Positions 1-8,009 of a stretch of 43,911 bases of DNA are shown piece by piece; position 1 is the first letter of the stretch; each line of letters begins with the position of its first letter. A model generated the notes under the pieces. The model did not search any database. It was given only the letters and a program-made list of their open reading frames with translations, and was not told the origin of the DNA. This stretch comes from a virus, in IMG/VR virus record IMGVR_UViG_3300042884_001048, positions 1 to 43,911 of that record. The stretch is one strand, 5' to 3'. The translations under genes were made by a program, and so were the position numbers.

Positions 1-82
1 GAATATCACCGTCAATTTCCTTAATAACTCTTCTAATTAATTTAGATAAATCAGCTTCGGTTAATCTTATTGTTTTTTTCAT
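1..82 (-). CDS. Partial small protein with conserved MKKTIRLTE leader
   Basis: This is the first 27 codons of a minus-strand gene running off the left edge. It starts at the ATG at 80-82. The visible protein begins MKKTIRLTEADLSKLIRR and continues VIKEIDGDI. This leader is nearly identical to that of the complete gene at 129-449, and the DNA upstream is also duplicated, so the two are tandem paralogs. L7-T-E9 and I20-K-E22 fit the (L/I)-x-E cleavage consensus of the T4 prohead protease gp21, so a capsid-targeting leader is possible. That role is inference, because the body of the protein lies outside the window. Confidence 0.7.
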   Translation of the reverse strand, partial: MKKTIRLTEADLSKLIRRVIKEIDGDI

Positions 83-98
83 AATATATTTGTTTTTT

Positions 99-107
99 TA
101 TAAATAT
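99..107 (-). promoter_or_regulatory. Candidate late-promoter box ATATTTATA
   Basis: On the minus strand ATATTTATA ends 16 nt before the ATG at 82. The same box at the same 16-nt spacing precedes the paralog at 449. It belongs to a recurrent element found before most structural genes here. Confidence 0.45.
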
Positions 108-128
108 AACGACAATTGTAAAAAATTT

Positions 129-449
129 TTATTTATTATAAATACACTTTGCTGTTTCAGTTGTAAGATTTGTATAATATCTAGCTTTATCAAAAAAGTC
201 CATGTTTTTAGTTTTTTCGTCTATTATACTTTTAGCCCCTGCAAGACAACTTTTAAGATTTGTCATTGTTTGTCCTGATTCTGTATTTAATGTTTTACAA
301 GAACTAATTTTTTCAAGGTCAGTTAACTTTAATTGTGATGCTGTTGCAACACACGATAAAACACCACCAATCTTTGAATTTTCTTCTCTTATTACTCGTC
401 TAACAATACGAGCTAAATCAGATTCCGTTAATCTTATTGTTTTTTTCAT
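129..449 (-). CDS. Small protein with conserved leader, possible internal virion protein
   Basis: This 106-aa protein of unknown function has its start set at the ATG at 447-449. An in-frame ATG 12 codons upstream is less likely, because the chosen start aligns exactly with the paralog at 82 and leaves the promoter-like box intergenic. Residues 1-22 form a basic amphipathic leader (MKKTIRLTESDLARIVRR, then VIRE). L7-T-E9 and I20-R-E22 match the (L/I)-x-E consensus cut by T4 gp21. The remaining 84 residues are polar with four cysteines (C33, C51, C68, C102), which could form two disulfides. It is probably co-oriented with the SNF2 gene upstream. A capsid-packaged internal protein is one interpretation; it could equally be a minor structural protein. 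Confidence 0.75.
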   Translation of the reverse strand: MKKTIRLTESDLARIVRRVIREENSKIGGVLSCVATASQLKLTDLEKISSCKTLNTESGQTMTNLKSCLAGAKSIIDEKTKNMDFFDKARYYTNLTTETAKCIYNK

Positions 450-465
450 AATATATTTATTTTTA

Positions 466-474
466 TATAAATAT
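466..474 (-). promoter_or_regulatory. Candidate late-promoter box ATATTTATA
   Basis: On the minus strand ATATTTATA ends 16 nt before the ATG at 449, between the SNF2 gene stop (491) and the small gene. The flanking bases are nearly the same as those before the paralog at 82. Confidence 0.45.
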
Positions 475-490
475 AACAACAACAATAATA

Positions 491-2299
491 TTATCTTTTT
501 TTATTTATAATGTCTAAAATTTCTTCAACAACGTCTCCACTATTCTCAGGATTTTCATCCCCCATTACAGTTCTGATAATTTTTTTTTTACGATTTAGGA
601 TATCATATATTGCTCCTTCAATTGTGTTTTCATATAATGGATAATACACAAGTACATTAGATTTTTGACCATAACGATATGCTCGATCTTCTGCTTGAGC
701 ATGTTCTGCAGGAACAAAAGATAAGTCATTCATAATAACAACCTCAGCGGCGGTCAAAGTTAAACCAACACCTGCAGCTTTTAAGTTACCAACAAATACT
801 CTAATCTTTTCGTTATCTTGAAATTCATCAACAGCATGTTGACGATGAGGTTTAGAACAACTACCATCCAAATAAACCGCTTGTTTACCAAAATGTTGAT
901 AAATCGTTTGTAATGTGTCAGTAAAGTTTGTGAAGATAATAACCTTTTTACCTTGTTCAATAATATTTTCGGCAAACTCGATTGTTTGTTTTGTTTTTTC
1001 GTTTGAAATAACTTTTCTAACTTTCATTAATTTAGAAAATTGAACAGTAAGAGAAGACGATTCATCTTTTTTATTATCAAACCAATTATAATATTCCCCC
1101 ATCAGTTCTTCATATTCTTTTGATTTCAAACGAAGATATACAGGAGAAATAATTTTATCAGGAAGATCCAACACATCTTCTTTTAACCTACGAAGAATTT
1201 GTTTTGAAGTTCTATCTCTTAATTCCTCCAAATTAGATGCTCCCGTTACATTCCAAACTTTTCTTCTACCTGCCATAAATTGATATCCTTGACAATAACG
1301 AATAGCGTAAGCCATCCAATTTTGAGCAACAGGAGATTCAATAATATTTAATAGGTTATAATAGTTCATTGGTCTAGAAGTCATTGGAGTTCCCGTTAAT
1401 AACCAAACCCTTTTAATGTTTTTAACAAAATGATTTATGATTTTTGTTCTTTGTGCTTGAGGATTTGAGATCATGTGAGCTTCATCTAAAATAACAAGGT
1501 CAAAATTTGATTGATCTAATAAAGACTTATTTTTATCCGTTGTATTGTGAAAATTTTTTAGGATATCATAATTAACAATAACAAAATCAGATTCAGTTGA
1601 AAATTTCTTACCTTCCGAGATATAAACAGGTCTATCTGAATAATTTTCAATTTCACGTTGCCAGTTAATCTTTAATGATGCGGGACATATAATTAATATT
1701 TTTTTCGCACCAGTCTCTAACGCAGCAATGATTGTACAAGTTGTTTTACCCAACCCCATATCATCAGCAAGAATAAATCTTCTTGATCCTGCTAATTTTT
1801 CTATTGCTTCTTTTTGATGTTGTAGTGGGGGTCTATGACTGTATTTAGAATAATCTACCTCAACTACCTCAACATTGTGAGTCTTTATTAATGATGATTT
1901 AGGAACCCAAAATTCTGTTAAAGGATCATTTTCAAAGAACTTACCCCAAATATGATACGATTTTTCTTTCTCAACTAATAATTTCTCAATGTAAATTTTT
2001 TCAGGAGTTTCCATAAAATATCTTTCCTCAGCAAACTTCTTCGCAAAATAAGTATCAAGATCAACCCACTTACGAGCAACCTTAGGAACTGTGTCAAAAT
2101 AATTTATAATGTAATCTGATTGAGTTCTTGTTGGGTAAAACTTTTTATTATTCTCTTTTTTGGTTTTTAGATACAATATATGATTATTGGCCCCCGAGTA
2201 TGAGTCTAATAATTCTAACGCTTTATGTTCTATCAATGATTGATTAATATCCAAAATTCTCTTTTTATTAAAAATAACAATAAAAAAGATATTTATCAA
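491..2299 (-). CDS. SNF2-family (SMARCAL1/HARP-like) DNA helicase
   Basis: An SF2 ATPase of up to 602 aa, probably acting in DNA remodelling or replication-fork repair. Motif I is DDMGLGKTT with the Walker lysine at about residue 185. Motif II is DEAH at 272-275, followed by LLTGTP (motif III). The C-terminal RecA lobe carries VIIFTNF, GVGLTLTAA and the arginine-finger motif DRAYRYGQ near residue 540. The roughly 150-residue N-terminal part has no domain I can name. The start is unresolved because there is no ATG near the 5' end. The longest form uses TTG at 2297-2299; a TTG at 2252-2254, preceded by AATAAAAAGAGAATT, is at least as plausible and would leave the divergent promoter box at 2289-2297 intergenic. 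It is divergent from the neck gene at 2314. It is SNF2-like and distinct in motifs from T4 UvsW. Confidence 0.9.
   Translation of the reverse strand: MINIFFIVIFNKKRILDINQSLIEHKALELLDSYSGANNHILYLKTKKENNKKFYPTRTQSDYIINYFDTVPKVARKWVDLDTYFAKKFAEERYFMETPEKIYIEKLLVEKEKSYHIWGKFFENDPLTEFWVPKSSLIKTHNVEVVEVDYSKYSHRPPLQHQKEAIEKLAGSRRFILADDMGLGKTTCTIIAALETGAKKILIICPASLKINWQREIENYSDRPVYISEGKKFSTESDFVIVNYDILKNFHNTTDKNKSLLDQSNFDLVILDEAHMISNPQAQRTKIINHFVKNIKRVWLLTGTPMTSRPMNYYNLLNIIESPVAQNWMAYAIRYCQGYQFMAGRRKVWNVTGASNLEELRDRTSKQILRRLKEDVLDLPDKIISPVYLRLKSKEYEELMGEYYNWFDNKKDESSSLTVQFSKLMKVRKVISNEKTKQTIEFAENIIEQGKKVIIFTNFTDTLQTIYQHFGKQAVYLDGSCSKPHRQHAVDEFQDNEKIRVFVGNLKAAGVGLTLTAAEVVIMNDLSFVPAEHAQAEDRAYRYGQKSNVLVYYPLYENTIEGAIYDILNRKKKIIRTVMGDENPENSGDVVEEILDIINKKR
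2289..2297 (+). promoter_or_regulatory. Candidate late-promoter box ATATTTATC
   Basis: A plus-strand ATATTTATC lies 16 nt upstream of the ATG at 2314. It overlaps the extreme 5' end of the longest version of the SNF2 gene on the other strand. Confidence 0.4.
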
Positions 2300-2313
2300 T
2301 AAAAACCGTAATT

Positions 2314-2826
2314 ATGGCTAATAAAATTCCTATTACAAGATTGGGTAAATTTTTCGGAGAGAACGATTTTGACCTTGATATTTCAATGGGAGAAGAGTGG
2401 TTGATTGGTGATATGAATTTCACTTGTGTGTTATATCGTATAGATAGGCAAAAGACAAAAACAGATGATGTCTATGGTGAAACCGTTTCGGACGGTATTA
2501 AATTTTTACCTCCAATTGAATTTAATGCGTTTGTTCAAGTATCGGCACCTGAAAATAAAATGATGGGGTCAACAAGAATGGATCAAATGGAGCCAGGGAA
2601 TATTAGAGTTTCTGTTTATCAAAAAACTTTAGATAATTTAAATGTTGATATAAATTTTGGGGATTACATTGGTTACTATGAAACTGAAACTTTGGTAAGG
2701 TACTATACGGTTAATAATGATGGTCGTGTTGTGTCAGATAATAAACATACCTATGCAGGATATAAACCATTTTATCGTACAATAAGTGCGTCTCCTGTTG
2801 GGCCAAATGAATTTAAAGGATTATGA
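2314..2826 (+). CDS. Neck protein, gp14-like (putative)
   Basis: This 170-aa protein is probably part of the head-tail neck. The central segment (DDVYGE at about 49-54, then IEFNAFVQV, then IRVSVYQKT and a GDYIGYYET segment) follows the layout I know from T4 gp14-type neck proteins. In those, a (L/Y)-x-GE motif precedes an aliphatic strand and a late membrane-free beta region. It is shorter than T4 gp14 (256 aa). It is the first gene of a plus-strand cluster ending in a gp15-like tail terminator, and T4 places gp13, gp14 and gp15 together. The stop overlaps the next start as ATGA. The gp14 assignment is by pattern and position, not by full alignment. Confidence 0.55.
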   Translation: MANKIPITRLGKFFGENDFDLDISMGEEWLIGDMNFTCVLYRIDRQKTKTDDVYGETVSDGIKFLPPIEFNAFVQVSAPENKMMGSTRMDQMEPGNIRVSVYQKTLDNLNVDINFGDYIGYYETETLVRYYTVNNDGRVVSDNKHTYAGYKPFYRTISASPVGPNEFKGL

Positions 2827-3263
2827 AAATACTATTAAAAGAATCACAAACTAATGAATTAATATCTTTTATAAAAAAAGACCCTAATTTATTAATAAAA
2901 AAACAAGTTAAAGTTTATTATGATATTACAAGACATATGTTTTCTGTTACATTTTCTGGTATTGTTGTATTAAAGGCAGATTACGTTAGATTAAAAAATG
3001 TTAAATTTTTAGTGGGGGAAAAGGGAAAAGAAAAAGTTAGGTCAGTAAAACAAAAAAATGTTCATGCTTATGTTACTGGAACATTGATTGATTATTGTGA
3101 ATATCCTTGTGAGGATATACCAAGTCCTGAAGGAAATGTTGTTATTAAATATAATCCTTATTTTGACGACTCATTTCTCATAAAAAAAACAAAAGAACCA
3201 ATTTTTAGTGCTGATGAGGTTGAAATGATAAATTTAGATGATAAAATATTTTTAGTTAATTAA
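2823..3263 (+). CDS. Hypothetical protein in neck operon
   Basis: A 146-aa protein I do not recognise. Its ATG overlaps the stop of the preceding gene (ATGA) and it ends 2 nt before the gp15-like gene, so it is translationally coupled within the neck operon. The N-terminus MKILLKESQTNELISFIKK loosely recalls the leader of the small genes at the left edge (MK, aliphatic-rich, then x-ES). The rest is predicted mostly beta: YYDITRHMFSVTFSGIVV, then LKNVKFLVG, then VVIKYNP. There is no signal peptide and no membrane segment. A minor neck or head-completion protein is possible from position alone. Confidence 0.7.
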   Translation: MKILLKESQTNELISFIKKDPNLLIKKQVKVYYDITRHMFSVTFSGIVVLKADYVRLKNVKFLVGEKGKEKVRSVKQKNVHAYVTGTLIDYCEYPCEDIPSPEGNVVIKYNPYFDDSFLIKKTKEPIFSADEVEMINLDDKIFLVN

Positions 3264-3265
3264 TT

Positions 3266-4327
3266 ATGGGATTTCCAAAACAAATAAAAAAGACAATTCC
3301 TCTTATTAATAAAAAAATCTTGACACCAAGAAGACATGAGATTGCGGAGATGATTTCAGAGGATGGAACCTACCTTCCAAAATCTTTGTTACATGCAGAT
3401 TTAGATCGTGGATTTTTAGATTTTGTTAGAGATGAATTAAGATGTGTTGTTGATGGAAAAGTTATTCCCGCAATTGATATTTTAATTACAACACAAAATT
3501 GGTCTCAGTTTGTTGAAACTTGGGATTTCCAAAATATTGATAAAAACGCAGAACCCCCCTTTATAACAACAATTAGAACCCCTGAAGTTAAGTTTGGTAC
3601 AAATCCGGCATTAAGGTACAATATACCAAATAGGAAACAATATTATTATGCTAAGGTTCCAACATGGGATGGACAAAGACATGGTATGGACATTTATAAA
3701 ATACCACAACCTGTTCCTGTTGATATAACATATACAGTAGTTATACTATGTAACAGAATGAGAGAATTGAATAAATTAAATCAAATTATTCTTGAAAAAT
3801 TTTCTTCTCGTCAAGCGTATCAAGTAATTAAAGGTCATTATATTCCAATTGTTATGAACGATATTACTGATGAATCAACATTAGATTTAGAAAAAAGAAA
3901 GGTTTATATCCAAAAATACACATTTACTTTATTGGGATTTCTTATTGATGAAGATCAATTTGAAATATCTCCAGCAATTACAAGAGTTTTTCAAATATAT
4001 GAAACCGATGTAAAAATAAAAAAGAAAAAACAAAAAAAGGAAACCCCTAATCCACCATCAGTAAAAAGATATGATTTTGCCACAGGTATTACATCAAACG
4101 AAGTCACTGAAGTTTTTGATTACACTGTTAATTTAAAATTTGTTGATAGTGATAACGTATCAAACGGAACTCCTCCGTCAGGATATGACGTTTATATAAA
4201 TGGTCTTTATTATGGTAATGATGTAAGAGAGATACAAATTAATACTGGAGATACACTAAAAATAATTATTTATAAACAATTCCCAAATGATACATCGTTT
4301 TTAATTTTTAATCAGGAATTACTATAA
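3266..4327 (+). CDS. gp15: Tail terminator / sheath stabiliser, gp15-like
   Basis: This 353-aa protein probably caps the tail tube and sheath and joins the tail to the head neck. Residues about 75-235 match the plan of T4 gp15: a segment naming expected ligands (FITTIRTPEVKFGTNPA), a beta strand VPVDITYTVVILCNRM, a helix LNKLNQIILEKFSSRQAY, then IPIVMNDITDESTLDLEKRK and YIQKYTFTLLGFLID. In T4 gp15 the corresponding C-terminal block has the same helix/strand order and an acidic-to-RRR turn. A C-terminal extension of about 100 residues (from about 250) starts with a lysine-rich linker and looks like an extra beta domain; T4 gp15 is 272 aa. It lies directly upstream of the sheath gene apart from the antisense regulator. 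Confidence 0.75.
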   Translation: MGFPKQIKKTIPLINKKILTPRRHEIAEMISEDGTYLPKSLLHADLDRGFLDFVRDELRCVVDGKVIPAIDILITTQNWSQFVETWDFQNIDKNAEPPFITTIRTPEVKFGTNPALRYNIPNRKQYYYAKVPTWDGQRHGMDIYKIPQPVPVDITYTVVILCNRMRELNKLNQIILEKFSSRQAYQVIKGHYIPIVMNDITDESTLDLEKRKVYIQKYTFTLLGFLIDEDQFEISPAITRVFQIYETDVKIKKKKQKKETPNPPSVKRYDFATGITSNEVTEVFDYTVNLKFVDSDNVSNGTPPSGYDVYINGLYYGNDVREIQINTGDTLKIIIYKQFPNDTSFLIFNQELL

Positions 4328-4492
4328 TTAGTCTTCACCGTATACATCTTTTTTTTCTTTACATTTTTCCATAATTAAATTTTCTAAAAATCGATACATT
4401 TTTATTCCTCGTTTATCACAATATTTTTTTAACACATTGTGGACCTCGGGGGAAATCTTTAAATTTTTTATCTTCTTAGTGTCATTATCCAT
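4328..4492 (-). CDS. Small ribbon-helix-helix-like regulator (54 aa)
   Basis: A 54-aa minus-strand gene, from ATG at 4490-4492 to TAA at 4328-4330, directly abutting the stop of the gp15-like gene (4325-4327). The sequence is KNLKISPEVHNVLKKYC at 9-25, then DKRGIKMYRFLENLIMEKC. This is a short basic beta strand, a helix, a turn and a second helix, as in Arc/MetJ/CopG-type ribbon-helix-helix DNA-binding proteins. The strand KIKNLKIS would contact the DNA major groove. The tail is charged (KEKKDVYGED). It sits in a 283-bp gap between two tail genes, on the opposite strand, with its own promoter-like box at 4526-4534 and a tandem 11-bp repeat in the leader. Autoregulation, or control of the tail operon, is inference. 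The family call rests on length and pattern only. Confidence 0.75.
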   Translation of the reverse strand: MDNDTKKIKNLKISPEVHNVLKKYCDKRGIKMYRFLENLIMEKCKEKKDVYGED

Positions 4493-4493
4493 A

Positions 4494-4515
4494 GGTAGAA
4501 TAAAGGTAGAATAAA
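4494..4515. repeat. Tandem 11-bp direct repeat in the regulator leader
   Basis: GGTAGAATAAA occurs twice back to back (4494-4504, 4505-4515), one base upstream of the regulator start codon on the minus strand. The 11-bp period is about one helical turn, as expected for two adjacent binding sites of a dimeric ribbon-helix-helix protein. The operator function is inferred. Confidence 0.6.
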
Positions 4516-4525
4516 ATCATACCAA

Positions 4526-4534
4526 TTATAAATA
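4526..4534 (-). promoter_or_regulatory. Candidate promoter box TATTTATAA for the regulator
   Basis: The minus strand reads CTATTTATAATTGG here. The box is about 33 nt before the start at 4492, with the tandem repeat between box and start. Confidence 0.4.
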
Positions 4535-4569
4535 GTTTCAAAGAAGTAAAGTTTTTGCGAAAAAAACTA

Positions 4570-4578
4570 ATATTTATA
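4570..4578 (+). promoter_or_regulatory. Candidate late-promoter box ATATTTATA before sheath
   Basis: A plus-strand ATATTTATA lies 32 nt upstream of the sheath ATG at 4611. The leader between them is A-rich (AAATAAAAAAAGACA before the ATG) with no Shine-Dalgarno sequence. Confidence 0.5.
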
Positions 4579-4610
4579 TAGAAAATAAAATAACTAAATA
4601 AAAAAAGACA

Positions 4611-7600
4611 ATGGCAAACAGTAAAGTATTTGTATCGCCGGGAGTATACACTTCTGAAGTAGATTTAAGTTTCGTAGCACAAAGTGTTGGTGTTACAACC
4701 TTAGGTATTGCGGGAGAAACATTAAAAGGACCCGCTTTTGAACCAATTTTTGTAAGAAATTACGATGAATTTCAAAACTATTTTGGGGGTACTTCACCCG
4801 AAAAATTTATTAACACACAAATCCCTAAATATGAGGCGGCATACATTGCGAAATCATATTTACAACAATCTAATCAATTATTTGTAACAAGAATTTTAGG
4901 TCTTTCAGGTTATGATGCTGGACCATCTTGGTCAATCTTAACTGAAGCAAATGTTAATTGTTCAACAATTGATGTTAATTGTTTTAGTTCAGTGACCGTA
5001 AATTGTGAACAACAATGTGTTATTCCTTTGGAGTTACCATATTCTGTTGATTTTACGGGATGTACGGATTCAACTTCTAGTATTGAATATATGACACACT
5101 TCCCTCAGGAAATATTGGATTTATTGGATGTGAGTTATGAAACTCCACAAGGAGGAACATCAACTTTGGATAGTAATATAAAAGAATTAATTTTTAATGT
5201 AATAACAAATTCAAACCCATTAATTGCGGAAGACCAATATATTAGTTATTTTGGTAGTGTTGATGATAATGATTATAATGCGTTAACGGTTAATGGATCA
5301 TACACCGCAACAACAAACGTTTATGGTGTACCGTCAATACCTTTTAGTGGAAATAATTTATGTGATGGAGCAAACACATCGTGGTATTATTCATTATTTG
5401 ATAATGTTGGTGGCGGAAGTTATACAGGATTCTCATTTTGGTCAATTGTTACTGGTGTAACTAATATTACTCCAATTACAACAACCACAACCGCACCAAC
5501 AACAACATCAACAACAACCGACCCTTGTGTTATTCCTGTTCCAACAACAACAACAACAACAACAAGTCCTATTCCTGTTGAGTGTTTTTCAGGATCAGTA
5601 ATGGGCGTAATTTATTATTATACAGGAACATCATATACAGAATATGATGATATGGTTGTGGCAACATTTAGATCAAGAGGTATATCAACATATTCAAATG
5701 GTAATAACCCAATTTATGAAGTATCTAATTTGGCAGACGTAGTTTTAGATATGACAGGACAATATTCTGGTGTATTACAAAACCCATATCTACCATTTGG
5801 TGTTAATGTTACTAATAAAGATGGTGTTAATTTTAACTTTGAAACGTCTTTTGCAACAAGTGACTCACAATATATAACAAAAGTTTTTGGTACGGATAAT
5901 TTTGGTAAACCAAGAACAGTGGTTCCTTTATTTGTTGAAGAAAGGTTTCAGGCTTTATTAAACTATGGTTGGAGAAAAGGATTTATTAGAGGATTAAATC
6001 CAACATTAGTAGATTTAAATTCTGCACAAAGTAATGCTTCGGATTCTATTGGTTGGTATTTAGATAAATACCAAACACCAAGTTCTCCTTGGGTAGTATC
6101 TGAACTTAGGGGTACAAAAGTTTATAACCTATTTAAATTTTACACAATTTCAGATGGTGATTCAGCTAATTATGAAATAAAAATATCAATTGGTAATATT
6201 TCGTTTTCAAATCAAACATTTGATGTGTTTATTCGTGATTATTATGATACGGATTCAAATCCAGTTGTGATTGAGAAATTTACTAACTGTAGTATGGATC
6301 CAAGTCAAAATAATTTTATTGCAAAAAAGACAGGTTCATTAGATGGTGAATACCAACTTAATTCTAAATATGTTATGGTAGAAATGAATGAAGATGCTCC
6401 TGTTGATGCACTTCCTTGTGGTTTTGATGGGTTTAATTTTAGAACTTATGGTACCGCAACATCACCATTTCCTGTTTATAAAACAAAATACGATTTTCCT
6501 GGAGAAGTTATCTTTAATCCTCCATTTGGAACACCAATTCAAAGTGGTGGAGATAATGTTAGAAGAACCTATTTAGGTATTTCTAATAATAATAGTTGGG
6601 ATGGTAATTATTTTGAATATATTGGTAAACGAAATACAATCTCAACTTGTGATATTGAAAGTGTTGATTGGAATTATAAATCAAAAGGTTTCCACATGGA
6701 TAAGGATGCTTCAGGAATAACTATTTCAGATGCCTTTACAACATCAGGAACATCTAAATTTAATGTAGGGTCGGCAAATTTCTCATCTGAACCTAATAAC
6801 CCAACAAGTCCTTATTATAGAATTTATTCAAGAAAATTCACTTTATTAGTACAAGGAGGTTACGATGGTTGGGATATATATCGTGAACATAGAACTAACA
6901 GTGATAGATATGTTTTAGGAAGAACTGGTTATTTAAATGGAGCGTGTCCTGATAACAGATATCCAAATGCAGTTGGTTGGGGAGCATTCAAACAAATTGC
7001 TGTTGGTGATGGTACTCAAGATTTTGCAAATACTGACTACTATGCTTATTTATTAGGAATTCAAACATTCTCTAATCCTGAAGCGGTTAACATTAATGTG
7101 TTTGTTTCACCGGGTATTGATTATGTTAATAATAGTGACTTAGTTGAATCAACAATAGACATGATTGAAAATGAAAGAGCGGACTCACTTTATATTACAA
7201 CAACTCCCGATTATAATATGTTTTTACCAACAACTACAGGTAATGATGGTATTATTTATCCTCAAGAAGCGGTAGATAATTTAGAAACAACAGGAATTGA
7301 TTCTAACTATACCGCAACTTATTATCCTTGGGTGTTAACTCGTGATAGTGTAAACAATACACAAATATATATACCGGCAACTGCTGAGGTAACTAGAAAT
7401 TTAGCCTTAACAGATAATATTGCGTTCCCTTGGTTTGCAGCGGCAGGTTACACAAGAGGTATTGTAAACTCAATTAAAGCACGTAAAAAATTAACTCAAG
7501 AAGATAGAGACACTCTTTACCAAGGAAGAATTAATCCAATTGCAACCTTCTCTGATGTAGGAACCGTAATTTGGGGTAATAAAACTTTACAAGTAAGAGA

Positions 7601-7922
7601 GTCAGCTCTTGATAGAATTAACGTGAGAAGATTGTTATTACAAGCTCGTAAATTAATCTCAGCAGTATCTGTAAGATTATTGTTTGATCAAAATGACGAA
7701 CAAGTTAGACAAGACTTTTTAAACTCCGTAAATCCAATATTAGATGCTATTAGAAGAGATAGAGGTTTATATGATTTCCGAGTTACAGTTTCTTCTGACA
7801 CAGCAGACTTAGATAGAAATCAAATGACAGGTAAAATTTATATTAAACCAACAAGATCCTTAGAATTTATAGATATTACATTCTATATAACACCAACTGG
7901 AGCATCATTTGAAGATATTTAA
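4611..7922 (+). CDS. gp18: Tail sheath protein, enlarged
   Basis: The contractile tail sheath protein, 1103 aa against 659 in T4. The N-terminus (FVSPGVYTSEVDLSF, then TLGIAGETLKGPAFEP and a YLQQSNQLFVTRILG segment, residues 1-105) and the C-terminus are canonical. The C-terminal part, from about residue 905, has YIPATAEVTRNLALTDN, AFPWFAAAGYTRG, a NVRRLLLQARKLI helix and a final FIDITFYITPTGASF strand that makes the handshake with neighbouring subunits. Between them lie about 800 residues of added domains. These include a cysteine-rich stretch (NCSTIDVNC and VNCEQQCVIP, about 124-145) and a Thr-rich stalk at 290-320 around a DPCVIPVP core. The inserted domains probably decorate the sheath exterior. 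A terminator follows at 7943-7973. Confidence 0.95.
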   Translation: MANSKVFVSPGVYTSEVDLSFVAQSVGVTTLGIAGETLKGPAFEPIFVRNYDEFQNYFGGTSPEKFINTQIPKYEAAYIAKSYLQQSNQLFVTRILGLSGYDAGPSWSILTEANVNCSTIDVNCFSSVTVNCEQQCVIPLELPYSVDFTGCTDSTSSIEYMTHFPQEILDLLDVSYETPQGGTSTLDSNIKELIFNVITNSNPLIAEDQYISYFGSVDDNDYNALTVNGSYTATTNVYGVPSIPFSGNNLCDGANTSWYYSLFDNVGGGSYTGFSFWSIVTGVTNITPITTTTTAPTTTSTTTDPCVIPVPTTTTTTTSPIPVECFSGSVMGVIYYYTGTSYTEYDDMVVATFRSRGISTYSNGNNPIYEVSNLADVVLDMTGQYSGVLQNPYLPFGVNVTNKDGVNFNFETSFATSDSQYITKVFGTDNFGKPRTVVPLFVEERFQALLNYGWRKGFIRGLNPTLVDLNSAQSNASDSIGWYLDKYQTPSSPWVVSELRGTKVYNLFKFYTISDGDSANYEIKISIGNISFSNQTFDVFIRDYYDTDSNPVVIEKFTNCSMDPSQNNFIAKKTGSLDGEYQLNSKYVMVEMNEDAPVDALPCGFDGFNFRTYGTATSPFPVYKTKYDFPGEVIFNPPFGTPIQSGGDNVRRTYLGISNNNSWDGNYFEYIGKRNTISTCDIESVDWNYKSKGFHMDKDASGITISDAFTTSGTSKFNVGSANFSSEPNNPTSPYYRIYSRKFTLLVQGGYDGWDIYREHRTNSDRYVLGRTGYLNGACPDNRYPNAVGWGAFKQIAVGDGTQDFANTDYYAYLLGIQTFSNPEAVNINVFVSPGIDYVNNSDLVESTIDMIENERADSLYITTTPDYNMFLPTTTGNDGIIYPQEAVDNLETTGIDSNYTATYYPWVLTRDSVNNTQIYIPATAEVTRNLALTDNIAFPWFAAAGYTRGIVNSIKARKKLTQEDRDTLYQGRINPIATFSDVGTVIWGNKTLQVRESALDRINVRRLLLQARKLISAVSVRLLFDQNDEQVRQDFLNSVNPILDAIRRDRGLYDFRVTVSSDTADLDRNQMTGKIYIKPTRSLEFIDITFYITPTGASFEDI
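5478..5564 (+). repeat. ACA/ACC codon repeat encoding Thr-rich stalks
   Basis: Within the sheath gene, runs of ACA and ACC codons encode T290-T294, T297-T299, T301-T303 and T312-T318, split by DPCVIPVP. The last run is seven uninterrupted ACA codons (5544-5564). Such trinucleotide tracts can change length by slippage without breaking the frame. The likely role is a flexible linker exposing an external domain. Confidence 0.8.
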
Positions 7923-7942
7923 TTATTAAAATGTAAAAAAAT

Positions 7943-7973
7943 AAAAAAAAGGAGGCTAGTTCTCCTTTTTTTT
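7943..7973 (+). terminator. Rho-independent terminator after sheath
   Basis: GGAG (7951-7954) pairs with CTCC (7962-7965) around a 7-nt loop, extended by an A-tract before and eight T after (7966-7973). It lies 20 nt past the sheath stop. The symmetrical A and T tracts lengthen the stem. Confidence 0.8.
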
Positions 7974-7987
7974 ATTACCTTTGTGTT

Positions 7988-7995
7988 TATAAATA
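7988..7995 (+). promoter_or_regulatory. Candidate promoter box TATAAATA
   Basis: TTTATAAATATAAAA lies 14 nt upstream of the ATG at 8010, just after the sheath terminator. It contains TATAAATA on the coding strand, identical to the T4 late promoter sequence as I remember it. Confidence 0.4.
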
Positions 7996-8009
7996 TAAAA
8001 ATAAACACA

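Noticed and set aside
491-2299. Calling the SNF2 gene UvsW
   Set aside because: The motif set (DDMGLGKTT, DEAH, DRAYRYGQ) is of SNF2 type, not UvsW type.
7983-8009. Upstream in-frame start for the HAD gene
   Set aside because: It would place the start before the TATAAATA box, and the added residues are low complexity.
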